64,000 bases of DNA, taken from positions 186,001 to 250,000 of the forward strand of contig JAFAGI010000007.1 in assembly GCA_023422835.1 (NCBI GenBank). The letters run 5' to 3'. Numbering within the stretch: the first letter of the stretch is position 1; the number at the start of each line of letters is the position of its first letter. Positions 17,687 through 25,865 of the stretch are shown here, one piece after another. A model generated the notes under the pieces. That model searched no databases, was not told the DNA's origin, and saw only the letters and a program-made list of their open reading frames with translations. The translations under genes were made by a program, and so were the position numbers. The stretch is from Bacteroidota bacterium (GTDB lineage Bacteria; Bacteroidota; Bacteroidia; Chitinophagales; Chitinophagaceae).

Positions 17687-19585
17687 ATGATTGATTCTTT
17701 CGAAAAAATTGATGTGGAGGTATACAAAACCCCCGATGAAGGCGCCAGGGCAGTTGCTCAGGAAATCGCAGACCTTATCAGAGCCAAACAGGCAAATAAC
17801 GAAAAATGTGTGTTGGGCCTTGCAACCGGTTCTACCCCGTTGAAATTGTACGAATACCTTATACAAATGCATAAGGAAGAAGGTCTCAGCTTTAAAAACG
17901 TAGTTACATTCAACCTGGATGAATACTACCCGCTTGAAAAGGAAGCAGAACAAAGCTATTGGAATTTTATGCACGTGAGACTGTTCAATCATATAGATAT
18001 TGACCCGGATAATATACACCTGCCAAAAGGCGAATGGCCGAAAGACAAGATCAGGCAGCATTGCGAAGAATATGAAAAAGCTATTGACGATGCCGGTGGT
18101 ATAGACTTACAGATATTGGGCATAGGTAACAACGGGCATATCGGCTTTAATGAGCCTGGCTCCAGCATCCATGCCAGGACAAGGCTGGTAGTGCTTGAGA
18201 ACTCTACACGAGTTGCTAACCTGAAAGACTTCCCTAACCTGTCTAAAGTGCCGAGAATGGCTATATCTATGGGGATCAGCACCATCATGCGTTCTAAGAG
18301 AGTGGTACTTTTAGCATGGGGGCACAAGGCGCCTATCGTTGCCAAGGCTGTAGAAGGCACCGTGACAGAACAGGTGCCTGCCAGCATTCTGCAACAACAT
18401 CCTGATTGCACTTTTGTAATTGATAAATCTGCGGCTGCTGAGTTGACCAGGTTTAAATCGCCCTGGCTTACTGGCGAAGTAGACTGGAGCGACCAGCTGA
18501 TCAGGAAAGCGGTTGTAAACCTTTCATTGAAACTTAAAAAACCTTTGCTGACCCTTACCGATAATGATTATATTGAAAATGGTTTAGGTGACTTATTAAC
18601 CGAGAAAGGAGAAGCATACGACATTAACCTGCTGGTGTACTACATGATGCGCGACACCATCACAGGCTGGCCCGGCGGAAAACCGGGTGCTGAATATCCA
18701 CGCCATCCCGAGCGCCCGGAGCCTTTTCCTAAAACATCTATCGTCTTTTCTCCACACCCTGATGATGACATCATCTCTATGGGCGGCACCTTTACACGCC
18801 TGGTAGAGCAGGGACACAACGTACATGTAGCCTATCAAACCAGTGGAAACATTGCCGTTACAGATGAATTTGTAACAAGATACCTCGACTTTGCTGTAGG
18901 CTTCGATGAGCTTTCCGGAACAGATAGCTCCCACAGCCGCGAAATTATGCAGGATGCCCAGAAATATCTTTCAGGCAAGCAAAAAGATGAATCCGACACA
19001 CCCGTGATCCGCGAAATAAAAGGCCTGATCAGGAGAACTGAAGCGCGTGCTACGGCCAAATATGTGGGTTTAAAGGAAGACCAGATACACTTTATGAACC
19101 TACCCTTCTACGAAACCGGCCTGATAGAGAAAAAGCCTATGGGTGAAGAAGATATAGCCATCACCATGAAATTGTTGAGAGAAATAAAACCACAACAGAT
19201 ATTCTGTGCCGGTGACCTTGCTGACCCGCATGGCACTCATAAGGTATGCCTGGAGATTATATTTGAATCCATAAAAAGAATAAAGGAGGAAGGAGATGAA
19301 TGGCTGAAAGATTGTTGGGTGTGGATGTATAAAGGTGCATGGCAGGAATGGGATATCACTGAAATTGAAATGGCAGTACCCATGAGTCCTGGACAGGTAA
19401 GGCACAAACGCTACGGTATATTCATTCACCAGTCCCAAAAAGACAGCGTACCCTTCCAGGGAAGCGACAGCAGGGAATTCTGGCAGAGAGCAGAAGAAAG
19501 GAATGCTAATACTGCTAACCTGTATTCAGAATTGGGGCTTACCAAATACGCTGCTATGGAAGCTTTCGTAAGATGGAAATTTTAA
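17687..19585 (+). CDS. nagB: Glucosamine-6-phosphate deaminase fused to PIG-L/LmbE-type deacetylase domain
   Basis: 632 aa. Residues 1 to about 260 are a NagB sugar isomerase: GLATGSTPLKLYEYL, TFNLDEYYPL, GIGNNGHIGFNEPGSS. It converts glucosamine-6-phosphate to fructose-6-phosphate and ammonia. From about 350 on lies a PIG-L domain: SIVFSPHPDDDIISMGGT (HPDD at 357-360) and DLADPHGTHKVC with metal-binding His. That domain usually removes acetyl groups from N-acetylglucosamine conjugates, so the fusion could couple deacetylation and deamination (inference). Such long NagB proteins are known in Bacteroidota. It stands alone between rlmD and dnaX and faces dnaX convergently. A GH20 hexosaminidase elsewhere in the window could supply GlcNAc. 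Confidence 0.93.
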   Translation: MIDSFEKIDVEVYKTPDEGARAVAQEIADLIRAKQANNEKCVLGLATGSTPLKLYEYLIQMHKEEGLSFKNVVTFNLDEYYPLEKEAEQSYWNFMHVRLFNHIDIDPDNIHLPKGEWPKDKIRQHCEEYEKAIDDAGGIDLQILGIGNNGHIGFNEPGSSIHARTRLVVLENSTRVANLKDFPNLSKVPRMAISMGISTIMRSKRVVLLAWGHKAPIVAKAVEGTVTEQVPASILQQHPDCTFVIDKSAAAELTRFKSPWLTGEVDWSDQLIRKAVVNLSLKLKKPLLTLTDNDYIENGLGDLLTEKGEAYDINLLVYYMMRDTITGWPGGKPGAEYPRHPERPEPFPKTSIVFSPHPDDDIISMGGTFTRLVEQGHNVHVAYQTSGNIAVTDEFVTRYLDFAVGFDELSGTDSSHSREIMQDAQKYLSGKQKDESDTPVIREIKGLIRRTEARATAKYVGLKEDQIHFMNLPFYETGLIEKKPMGEEDIAITMKLLREIKPQQIFCAGDLADPHGTHKVCLEIIFESIKRIKEEGDEWLKDCWVWMYKGAWQEWDITEIEMAVPMSPGQVRHKRYGIFIHQSQKDSVPFQGSDSREFWQRAEERNANTANLYSELGLTKYAAMEAFVRWKF

Positions 19586-19610
19586 TGTAGTAATTTACTG
19601 AACTAAACGA

Positions 19611-19640
19611 GAGGCTGTCTCAAAAGGGCAGCCTCTTGCT
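19611..19640. terminator. Shared hairpin between convergent nagB and dnaX
   Basis: GAGGCTGTC (19611-19619) pairs with GGCAGCCTC (19627-19635) with one G-T wobble and a 7-nt loop. The T-tracts on both sides are weak. It lies 25 nt after the nagB stop and 70 nt after the dnaX stop. Confidence 0.55.
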
Positions 19641-19706
19641 GTTTGAAAATTTCAAAACTAATACCACTTTTTACTATAAAGAAAAAAATTGCTTACGCAA
19701 AGCGCG

Positions 19707-21542
19707 CTATCTGTAGCCCAGCTTTAGCCTTTCAATAAAATCCTGTACCAGCGGATTTGCGTTAATGATCTTTTGCAGTTTCTCTTCGCTGGTCATAGGG
19801 CGTTCGATCACGATGTCTGTATGGTCTACCTCTACACGGAAATGGATGCTGCGGTTGGCAAAAGCTTTTTGTACTTCGTCGGATATGAATGGGCGTTCCT
19901 TGTCAATAAAGCCGCCTGAGATGGAACTGTCTACTTTTACAACAAATTCATTTTCGCCGGAAACGGCTAACTGCGCCAGCCTGAAAGCATTGGCAGAGGA
20001 TTGTTTGGACTGCTTATGCAGCTTTACCGTAAAATCATTCCAGATCTGGGTGAGTTTATTTATTTCCAGCGGGATGGCTTCTGCAATCTCCTCCACATTG
20101 TACTCATGATTGTATTTCTGCCGCAGGCTTTCCAGTAAATTCTTTTTGGAAATACCGTTCGATTCCAATGCAGGTTGTGTTTTCTTTACTTCCTGCTTTA
20201 CAGGTTCTGCAGCAGAATCCGGCTGGTTGCTACTTCCGCCGTAGCTTACAGCAGGTTTCTCCGCTTCTTTTTCTATATATAATCTGGCATCACCATAATC
20301 GCGTAGCACCGGTTTAGCTGCGCTATCTTGTACAGGTACAGGTATAGTTTTGGCTTTGAAAGGTAAGATTTCAGCAGACCTTATAGCTACCGCATCATTG
20401 ATCCGTTTTTTTTTTACTAATTGATTGTGCTCTGCCGACAGCTCAATAGCCTGCTGCAGGTAGTTAAGCTTCATCAGTGCCAGTTCTACATGCAACCTCC
20501 TGTTCCTTGCCGATTTGTAATTGATCTCTGCTTCATTGAGCAGGTTCAATGCACTGAGCATAAAAGAAAGATCTGTTTCCTGTGCCACACGCTGGTATTT
20601 ATCGCGCATTGTTTCCACTACATCCAGCAACGATATGGCTTTCGGGTTTTTACAAACCATGAGGTTGCGTATAAATTCTGCAAAGCCGTTCAGGAAAATG
20701 TCGCCTTCGAAGCCTTTGCGGTTTATCTCATCATACAGCAGCATGGCAGCAGCAAGATCCTGTGCAGACAAGGCTTCCAGCAGTTTAAAATAATAATCGT
20801 GATCCAGTATGTTCAGGTGCTCGAGCGTGTTCTTGTAGGTGACTTTACCGTTTGTGAAACTTACTATTTTGTCCAGTATGCTGAGGGCATCGCGCATACA
20901 GCCTTCACTTTTCTCGGCAATGACATGCAGCGCAGATTTATCTGCGTCAATATTTTCTTTGGTTGCTATTTCCTGCAGGTGATGAATGGTGTCGTCGTTG
21001 GTTATTCTCTTAAAATCAAAGATCTGGCAACGGCTAAGGATAGTAGGCAGAATCTTGTGCTTTTCTGTAGTAGCCAGGATAAAAATCGCGTAATGCGGCG
21101 GCTCTTCTAAAGTTTTTAAAAACGCATTGAACGCGCTTGAGCTGAGCATGTGCACCTCATCTACGATATACACTTTGTACTTACCGGCCTGAGGCGCAAA
21201 ACGCACCTGCTCTACCAGTGTCCTGATATCGTCTACAGAGTTGTTAGAGGCGGCATCCAGTTCATGAATGTTTAAAGAAGTACCTTTATTAAAGCTTTTG
21301 CAGGAGATACATTCATTGCATGCCTCTCCATCAGCCTGCGGGCTTTCGCAGTTGATGGTTTTTGCCAAGATCCTTGCACAAGTGGTTTTTCCCACACCCC
21401 TCGGGCCACAAAAAAGAAATGCATGTGCGAGCTGGTTGTTTTTAATAGCGTTTTTTAAAGTAGTAGTGATGTGTTCCTGTCCTACAACGGTATCAAAAGT
21501 TTGCGGCCTGTATTTCCTAGCTGAAACAACAAAATTTTCCAT
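19707..21542 (-). CDS. dnaX: DNA polymerase III subunit tau (and possible gamma)
   Basis: 611 aa clamp-loader ATPase. Walker A GPRGVGKTT (46-54), zinc cysteines C65, C75, C78 and C81 (CESPQ...GEACNECISC), Walker B region VYIVDEVHMLSS, and sensor ILSRCQIFDF. Domains I-III end near residue 370; the rest is a Gln/Ala/Lys-rich linker and a C-terminal tau-like part (INANPLVQDFIERLKLGY). At residues 376-379 the coding strand has ten A in a row (20406-20415). Slippage by one base either way would end the protein at residue 382 or 384, leaving a gamma-like product with domains I-III. This gene loads the sliding clamp and ties the polymerase to the helicase. Confidence 0.96.
   Translation of the reverse strand: MENFVVSARKYRPQTFDTVVGQEHITTTLKNAIKNNQLAHAFLFCGPRGVGKTTCARILAKTINCESPQADGEACNECISCKSFNKGTSLNIHELDAASNNSVDDIRTLVEQVRFAPQAGKYKVYIVDEVHMLSSSAFNAFLKTLEEPPHYAIFILATTEKHKILPTILSRCQIFDFKRITNDDTIHHLQEIATKENIDADKSALHVIAEKSEGCMRDALSILDKIVSFTNGKVTYKNTLEHLNILDHDYYFKLLEALSAQDLAAAMLLYDEINRKGFEGDIFLNGFAEFIRNLMVCKNPKAISLLDVVETMRDKYQRVAQETDLSFMLSALNLLNEAEINYKSARNRRLHVELALMKLNYLQQAIELSAEHNQLVKKKRINDAVAIRSAEILPFKAKTIPVPVQDSAAKPVLRDYGDARLYIEKEAEKPAVSYGGSSNQPDSAAEPVKQEVKKTQPALESNGISKKNLLESLRQKYNHEYNVEEIAEAIPLEINKLTQIWNDFTVKLHKQSKQSSANAFRLAQLAVSGENEFVVKVDSSISGGFIDKERPFISDEVQKAFANRSIHFRVEVDHTDIVIERPMTSEEKLQKIINANPLVQDFIERLKLGYR
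20406..20415 (-). promoter_or_regulatory. Candidate transcriptional slippage site A10 in dnaX
   Basis: On the coding strand GTA is followed by nine A and then CGG, making ten A in total. With eleven A the frame reads V-K-K-K-T-D-Q-stop; with nine A it reads V-K-K-N-G-S-M-M-R-stop. Both products end just after domain III. In Thermus thermophilus the gamma subunit is made by transcriptional slippage on a run of nine A in dnaX. Confidence 0.5.
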
Positions 21543-21637
21543 GGTGCAATTTACATAAATTTCAGCGCAGACGAATACATTTCATTTTTTGTAAAGCTTT
21601 TTAATCTGACTAACAATCAATGTTATTTTAAACCGGT

Positions 21638-21645
21638 TATCTTTG
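21638..21645 (+). promoter_or_regulatory. -7 promoter box of atpZ
   Basis: TAtcTTTG ends 8 nt before the ATG of atpZ, giving a leader of only a few bases. No clear -33 element is seen. Confidence 0.5.
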
Positions 21646-21653
21646 CTGCTTAG

Positions 21654-21890
21654 ATGGCAAAAGATAAACCAAAATACAAGTCCAACACCCAGATATTTGT
21701 AGAATACCTTAATTTCGGCACGCAGTTGGGGCTAATGCTGTTTGTGGCGGTATGGGGCGGTAAAAAACTGGATGAAAAACTTCACCTGTCTTTTCCGTTG
21801 CTGGTATGGCTGTTTCCGCTTATCGTGATCGCAGGGATGTTCATCAAACTATTCCGCGACACTGCTAAAAAGAAAACTGAAAATGAATAA
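21654..21890 (+). CDS. atpZ: AtpZ/AtpI-family small membrane protein
   Basis: 78 aa with two membrane helices (GTQLGLMLFVAVWGGKKLDE and LLVWLFPLIVIAGMFIKLF) and the GGKKLDE turn typical of AtpZ/AtpI. Family members help assemble the F-type ATP synthase c-ring or supply magnesium or calcium. It overlaps the next gene by 8 nt. Usually the F0F1 genes (atpB onward) follow; here they do not, and a SprT-like gene follows instead. Confidence 0.82.
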   Translation: MAKDKPKYKSNTQIFVEYLNFGTQLGLMLFVAVWGGKKLDEKLHLSFPLLVWLFPLIVIAGMFIKLFRDTAKKKTENE

Positions 21891-22290
21891 ACTGAATATT
21901 AAGAAAGACACCCTGGTACTGGTGATAATTTTTATTGTGATCAATACAGTTGTTCTGGTATTGAACAATACAGGCGTTGGTGTGCCACAGATCAATTATA
22001 CCGTAGTGCTTATTGCCAACCTGTTGCTTTTCGTACTTACTTTTGTTTCATACCTGGTACACATAAAATCTGTGAACAACAACAATCCCTATGCTTTTGT
22101 AAGAGGCATCATGTCTATGATGATCGTGAAATTACTGGTGCTGGCAGGCGCTGTAATTTTATATCTGTACTTTTTCAAGGAATCTAAAAACGTACCGGCT
22201 ATTATTGCCGGGCTTGGACTATACATACTTTACAGTGTAATGGATGTGCGCGCAGCATTTAAACTCAGCAGGAACAAAAAGAATGGCTAA
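21883..22290 (+). CDS. Four-helix membrane protein in the AtpI position
   Basis: 135 aa with four predicted membrane helices (LVLVIIFIVINTVVLVL, YTVVLIANLLLFVLTFVSYL, SMMIVKLLVLAGAVILYLYF, VPAIIAGLGLYILYSVMDV). No catalytic motif. Size, topology and overlap with atpZ suggest an ATP synthase subunit I-like partner, but the sequence alone does not prove this. Its stop overlaps the start of the next gene by 8 nt, so the three genes are translationally coupled. Confidence 0.72.
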   Translation: MNKLNIKKDTLVLVIIFIVINTVVLVLNNTGVGVPQINYTVVLIANLLLFVLTFVSYLVHIKSVNNNNPYAFVRGIMSMMIVKLLVLAGAVILYLYFFKESKNVPAIIAGLGLYILYSVMDVRAAFKLSRNKKNG

Positions 22291-22900
22291 GGTTGAGCAA
22301 CCCATGCAGGCGCTGGCCGCCTATCTTCCGGAAAACTGTTTTGAAGAAGTAGTGAATTATCTGGTGAAATACAAAGTTCACCTTACCATCACCCGTGCAC
22401 GAAAATCTGTAATGGGAAATTACAAAAGCGCCTATAAAGGCGATAACCACAAGATATCCGTCAACGGAAATTTAAATAAATATTCCTTCTTGATCACCCT
22501 CTTGCATGAGCTGGCACATCTGCTTACTTTTGAAAAATACGGATCGCGTGTACAATCGCATGGCAGGGAATGGAAAGCAATTTATTCATGGTTGCTGGCA
22601 GACTTTTTAAAGAAACATATTTTTCCGGACGACGTTGTAAAAGCCATCAGTGAATCAATACATAACCCGGGAGCCTCCGCCTGTGCAGAAGACGGGCTAA
22701 TGCGTGCTCTGCGGAAATATGATGCGCATGCATCTAATAAAGTATTACTGGAAACGCTACCACCCGGAACACATTTTTTATACAGTGATAAAACTTATAA
22801 AAAAGGTAAAAAACGTACCAAGCGATTTGAATGTATAGAAGTAGATTCAAAAAAAATGTACCTGTTCAGCCCGGTTTGTGAAGTGGAAGTTGTAAAATAA
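22283..22900 (+). CDS. SprT-like zinc metallopeptidase domain protein
   Basis: 205 aa from the ATG at 22283, which overlaps the previous stop; a longer frame reaching back to 22244 would run further into the previous gene. The zinc site is HELAHLLTFEKYG (HExxH) followed by SHGREWKAIYSWLL. The basic C-terminus (KKGKKRTKRFECIEV) resembles SprT proteins, which may cut DNA-bound proteins; the role in bacteria is not well known. No signal peptide. Confidence 0.85.
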   Translation: MAKVEQPMQALAAYLPENCFEEVVNYLVKYKVHLTITRARKSVMGNYKSAYKGDNHKISVNGNLNKYSFLITLLHELAHLLTFEKYGSRVQSHGREWKAIYSWLLADFLKKHIFPDDVVKAISESIHNPGASACAEDGLMRALRKYDAHASNKVLLETLPPGTHFLYSDKTYKKGKKRTKRFECIEVDSKKMYLFSPVCEVEVVK

Positions 22901-22967
22901 AATCTTTTGGGTAGGATAAGTAAATGTTTAACTTTATACACGCTGATTACTTATTAAATCCAATGCC

Positions 22968-23213
22968 GTGCATGAAAAAATTTCTCTTTTTGTCTTGTTG
23001 ATCTTCGCCTTTTTTTTATTAACCTCTTGCTTTGCAAAACCCACAGCAAGGCAGATACCGCAAAATAATACTACATACCAGGTAGATTATTTATTTGAAG
23101 ATGATGGTTGTAAATTTTACAGGTTTTATGATATTGGCGAATACGTTTACTTTACTAATTGCAGTGGAAATGTTACAGCACATAGCAAGGACTCATCCAG
23201 GAAAAGAGGATAG
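22968..23213 (+). CDS. Small DUF4884-like lipoprotein
   Basis: 81 aa from a GTG start. Signal peptide FVLLIFAFFLLTSC with lipid Cys21. The mature part has two Cys in DDGCKFYRFYDIGEYVYFTNC, which matches the small Bacteroidota lipoprotein family DUF4884. Function unknown; the two Cys could form a disulfide. A second ATG at 22971 is out of frame. It lies 67 nt after the SprT-like gene. Confidence 0.7.
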   Translation: MHEKISLFVLLIFAFFLLTSCFAKPTARQIPQNNTTYQVDYLFEDDGCKFYRFYDIGEYVYFTNCSGNVTAHSKDSSRKRG

Positions 23214-23302
23214 TAAATGCGATTTATAAATACAATGCCTTAATACAAAAATAAATCATCTTATTGATGCTGTTCAGGCATTGTAATAATATAGCAAGCT
23301 GT

Positions 23303-24478
23303 TTAACCAACAGCTTCTTTCAATTGCCGCAAAGCTTTTTCCAGTGTACTTCTCGGGCAGCCCACATTCAAGCGCATAAAGCCTGCTCCCTGCGAACCAA
23401 AGGTTGCGCCGTCGTTAAGCGCAAGCCCCGCCTGATCTCTGAATAAACAGACCAGTGCTTTATGATCGAGCTGTAACCCGCTGCAGTCAAGCCATACAAG
23501 GAAAGAAGCCTGTGGTATCAATGCTTTTATTTGGGGAATATTTTTTTCCAAATATCCCGCTACGAATTGAATATTGTCCCACACATAGGCTGTCATTTCC
23601 TTACGCCAGTCGTCACATAGTGTATAAGCCACTTCTGTAGCCAGGTAAGAAAACAAAGTTCCCTGGTCAAGCTCGGCTCTTTTGAGATAATTGTAGTAAG
23701 ATTTCCGCAGGTCATGATTTTTTATAACAGCGTAGGAGCAAACAATACCGGCCAGGTTAAAAGTTTTTGAAGGCGCCATAAAAGTAATGGAATGCTGCGC
23801 TGCCTTTTCAGAAACTGTAGCAAAAGGCGTATGCTTATACCCGTTGTGCAATATTTCTGCATGGATCTCGTCTGATATTACAAGCACATTATGCGCAGAA
23901 CAAATTTCTGCTACTTCCTGCAACACTTCCCTGCTCCAGGCAATGCCAACCGGGTTGTGGGGATTGCATAAAATAAGTATTTTACATTGCTGCTCTGAAA
24001 CAATTTTCTTCAGGCCCCCGAGGTCCATGGTGTAGTTTTCGCCATCAAACAGCAACGGATTTTCTACAACAGTTCTGTTCTGCGCCTGCGGCACCAGCCT
24101 GAAAGGATGATAAACGGGCGGTTGTATAATAATTTTATCGCCTTCATTTGTGAAATGATCAATAGCCAATCCTATGCCCTTCACAATGCCGGGAATGTAG
24201 CTCAGCTCTTCTCGCGAAACGCTCCAGCCGTGCTGAGATGACAGCCAGTTTATGATAGCATCATAGTAATTTTTAGAAGGAATAGTATAACCAAAAATAC
24301 CATGATCAATTCTTTTTCTGAAAGCTTCTATAATCTGTGGCGGCGCTTTAAAATCCATATCGGCAACCCACAAAGGTATCAGCCCTTCCCTGCCGATCTT
24401 CATTTTCATGGCGTCTGTTTTATAGGCATTGGTGCCTCTTCGGTCAATTACTTCATCAAAATTGTATTTGTATTCCAT
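23303..24478 (-). CDS. PatB/MalY-type cystathionine beta-lyase, PLP-dependent
   Basis: 391 aa, fold-type I PLP enzyme. Motifs: IPLWVADMDFKAPPQI, HGIFGYTIP, ILCNPHNPVGIAW, VISDEIHAEILHNGYKHTPF, and the PLP Lys in APSKTFNLAGIVCSYAVI. It cleaves cystathionine or cysteine conjugates to homocysteine or sulfide plus pyruvate; MalY members can also bind regulators. Cytosolic. A -7 box sits 4 nt before the ATG. Confidence 0.92.
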   Translation of the reverse strand: MEYKYNFDEVIDRRGTNAYKTDAMKMKIGREGLIPLWVADMDFKAPPQIIEAFRKRIDHGIFGYTIPSKNYYDAIINWLSSQHGWSVSREELSYIPGIVKGIGLAIDHFTNEGDKIIIQPPVYHPFRLVPQAQNRTVVENPLLFDGENYTMDLGGLKKIVSEQQCKILILCNPHNPVGIAWSREVLQEVAEICSAHNVLVISDEIHAEILHNGYKHTPFATVSEKAAQHSITFMAPSKTFNLAGIVCSYAVIKNHDLRKSYYNYLKRAELDQGTLFSYLATEVAYTLCDDWRKEMTAYVWDNIQFVAGYLEKNIPQIKALIPQASFLVWLDCSGLQLDHKALVCLFRDQAGLALNDGATFGSQGAGFMRLNVGCPRSTLEKALRQLKEAVG

Positions 24479-24482
24479 AGCA

Positions 24483-24490
24483 CAAATGTA
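24483..24490 (-). promoter_or_regulatory. -7 promoter box of the PatB-type gene
   Basis: TAcaTTTG on the minus strand ends 4 nt before the ATG at 24478. The transcript would be leaderless or nearly so. No -33 element at standard spacing. Confidence 0.5.
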
Positions 24491-24573
24491 CTGATTTGAT
24501 TTTTTTAAAAGAGCTGTTTAGTTTTCAAACAGATAAAATTGACACAAGCTTTCAATTGTCAGCATCTTCTGCA

Positions 24574-24581
24574 TACATTTG
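24574..24581 (+). promoter_or_regulatory. -7 promoter box of the J-domain gene
   Basis: TAcaTTTG ends 5 nt before the ATG at 24587. Because the box lies inside the longer open frame beginning at 24539, it supports the later start. Confidence 0.5.
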
Positions 24582-24586
24582 CCGTG

Positions 24587-25207
24587 ATGAAGGCTAAAAA
24601 TCATTACCGCACATTGGGCATACATTATAAAGCTTCCGGCTCCGAGATCAGGAATGCATACCGCAAACTTGCTCTGAAATATCATCCCGATGTGAACAGC
24701 AGCAAAACCGCGCAAACTATACTGGCTGAAATCAATGAGGCTTACAATGTGCTATCAAATCCCGAAAGAAGAAAACAATATGACCTCTATGAACTGGAAG
24801 AGTTTACTGAAGTAAAAGCCTATGAGAAAAACATACGCGATATTTATAAAAAAATAACTGAACTGCGCAGGGATGTGGTAAAAATGGATAGGTTCCGCAT
24901 GGATACCAATGTGGTTTACAGGGAATTAATGCACCAGCTTTCAGACAGGAATATGGAGATCATCAACAACAATGACGAAGCTTTGTTGAGAAAAAATTTA
25001 TTTGAAGAAGTAATCGGAATTGTTTCTTTTCTTGACTACAGCCAGCAGGTGCCGCTAATGGAACAGCTGAAAAAAATCAACACACCCAGCAACGTGGACA
25101 AGCTTGCCAAGCAACAGAAAGCAACTTATTTACTCAATAAATACAAGCTGGCCATTGCCATAATTGCTGCATTAATTTTACTAATGCTCCTCTCTGCTGT
25201 ATTTTAA
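24587..25207 (+). CDS. Membrane-anchored J-domain (DnaJ-like) protein
   Basis: 206 aa from the ATG at 24587. The N-terminal J domain (HYRTLGIHYKASGSEIRNAY, KYHPDVNSS with the HPD motif, NEAYNVLSNPERRKQYDLYE) should stimulate a DnaK partner. A charged helical middle follows, then one C-terminal membrane helix (LAIAIIAALILLMLLSAVF). No zinc-finger or DnaJ C-terminal domain, so it is a specialised type III J protein placed at the inner membrane. Its stop overlaps the convergent pyrR stop by 4 nt. Confidence 0.85.
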   Translation: MKAKNHYRTLGIHYKASGSEIRNAYRKLALKYHPDVNSSKTAQTILAEINEAYNVLSNPERRKQYDLYELEEFTEVKAYEKNIRDIYKKITELRRDVVKMDRFRMDTNVVYRELMHQLSDRNMEIINNNDEALLRKNLFEEVIGIVSFLDYSQQVPLMEQLKKINTPSNVDKLAKQQKATYLLNKYKLAIAIIAALILLMLLSAVF

Positions 25208-25737
25208 TCCTGCTCTATCAGTTGCACTTCGCTTATACCATCTTTTTCTTTCCACAAAACCTTTACCTTTTGGGAATCGAAAGTGTCGATGGAGCGGCCG
25301 ATATAATTGGCCTGTATAGGCAACTCTCTCCCAAACCTGCGGTTAATCAGCACACAAGGCTCTACACATTTGGGTCGTCCGAAAGTAAGCAATGCGTCTA
25401 ATGCAGCGCGTATAGTCCTGCCTGTCCACAATACATCATCTACCAGTACAACAGCTTTGCCTTCAATACTGAACCTGATGTCGGTTTCGTTCGCCATGTG
25501 AAGTTCTTTACGAATATCATCGCGGTAAAAAGTTATATCCAGCCTTCCGTAATCGATTTTGCTGCCATCTACCAAGGGTGATAACGCTTCCACTATCTTG
25601 TCGCTGAGAAACCTGCCGCGCGGCTGCAAGCCAATGATCACCGTATTTTCAAGAGACAAATGGTTTTCTAATATTTGATGTGCAAGACGTTGTATGCTCA
25701 ATTGCAACTGTTCTTCTTTCAGGATTGTTTTGATCAT
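25204..25737 (-). CDS. pyrR: PyrR-type phosphoribosyltransferase / regulator
   Basis: 177 aa. PRPP-binding motif VVLVDDVLWTGRTIRAAL, plus GLQPRGRFLSDKI and RFGRELPIQANYIGRSIDT, as in PyrR. The family has uracil phosphoribosyltransferase activity and in Firmicutes binds pyr mRNA; RNA control in Bacteroidota is not established. No pyr genes are next to it. Start at 25737 is supported by a consensus promoter just upstream. Confidence 0.88.
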   Translation of the reverse strand: MIKTILKEEQLQLSIQRLAHQILENHLSLENTVIIGLQPRGRFLSDKIVEALSPLVDGSKIDYGRLDITFYRDDIRKELHMANETDIRFSIEGKAVVLVDDVLWTGRTIRAALDALLTFGRPKCVEPCVLINRRFGRELPIQANYIGRSIDTFDSQKVKVLWKEKDGISEVQLIEQD

Positions 25738-25760
25738 TGTATAACTTTTTCAGCCGGACT

Positions 25761-25791
25761 CAAATGTACTACCTATTTTTATTCAAACAAA
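25761..25791 (-). promoter_or_regulatory. Promoter of pyrR
   Basis: On the minus strand TAcaTTTG (25768-25761) with TTTG (25791-25788) 19 nt upstream, both matching Bacteroidota consensus. The box ends 23 nt before the ATG. Confidence 0.62.
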
Positions 25792-25865
25792 AAAGCAAAA
25801 AACATATTTGCATATAAATAAACACAGCTTATTTGCTTAAATTCGCTATTTTAAAAAAAACAAAC

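Noticed and set aside
20421-21110. 229-aa open frame opposite dnaX
   Set aside because: Antisense shadow of dnaX; no domain, odd His/Cys/Phe-rich composition.
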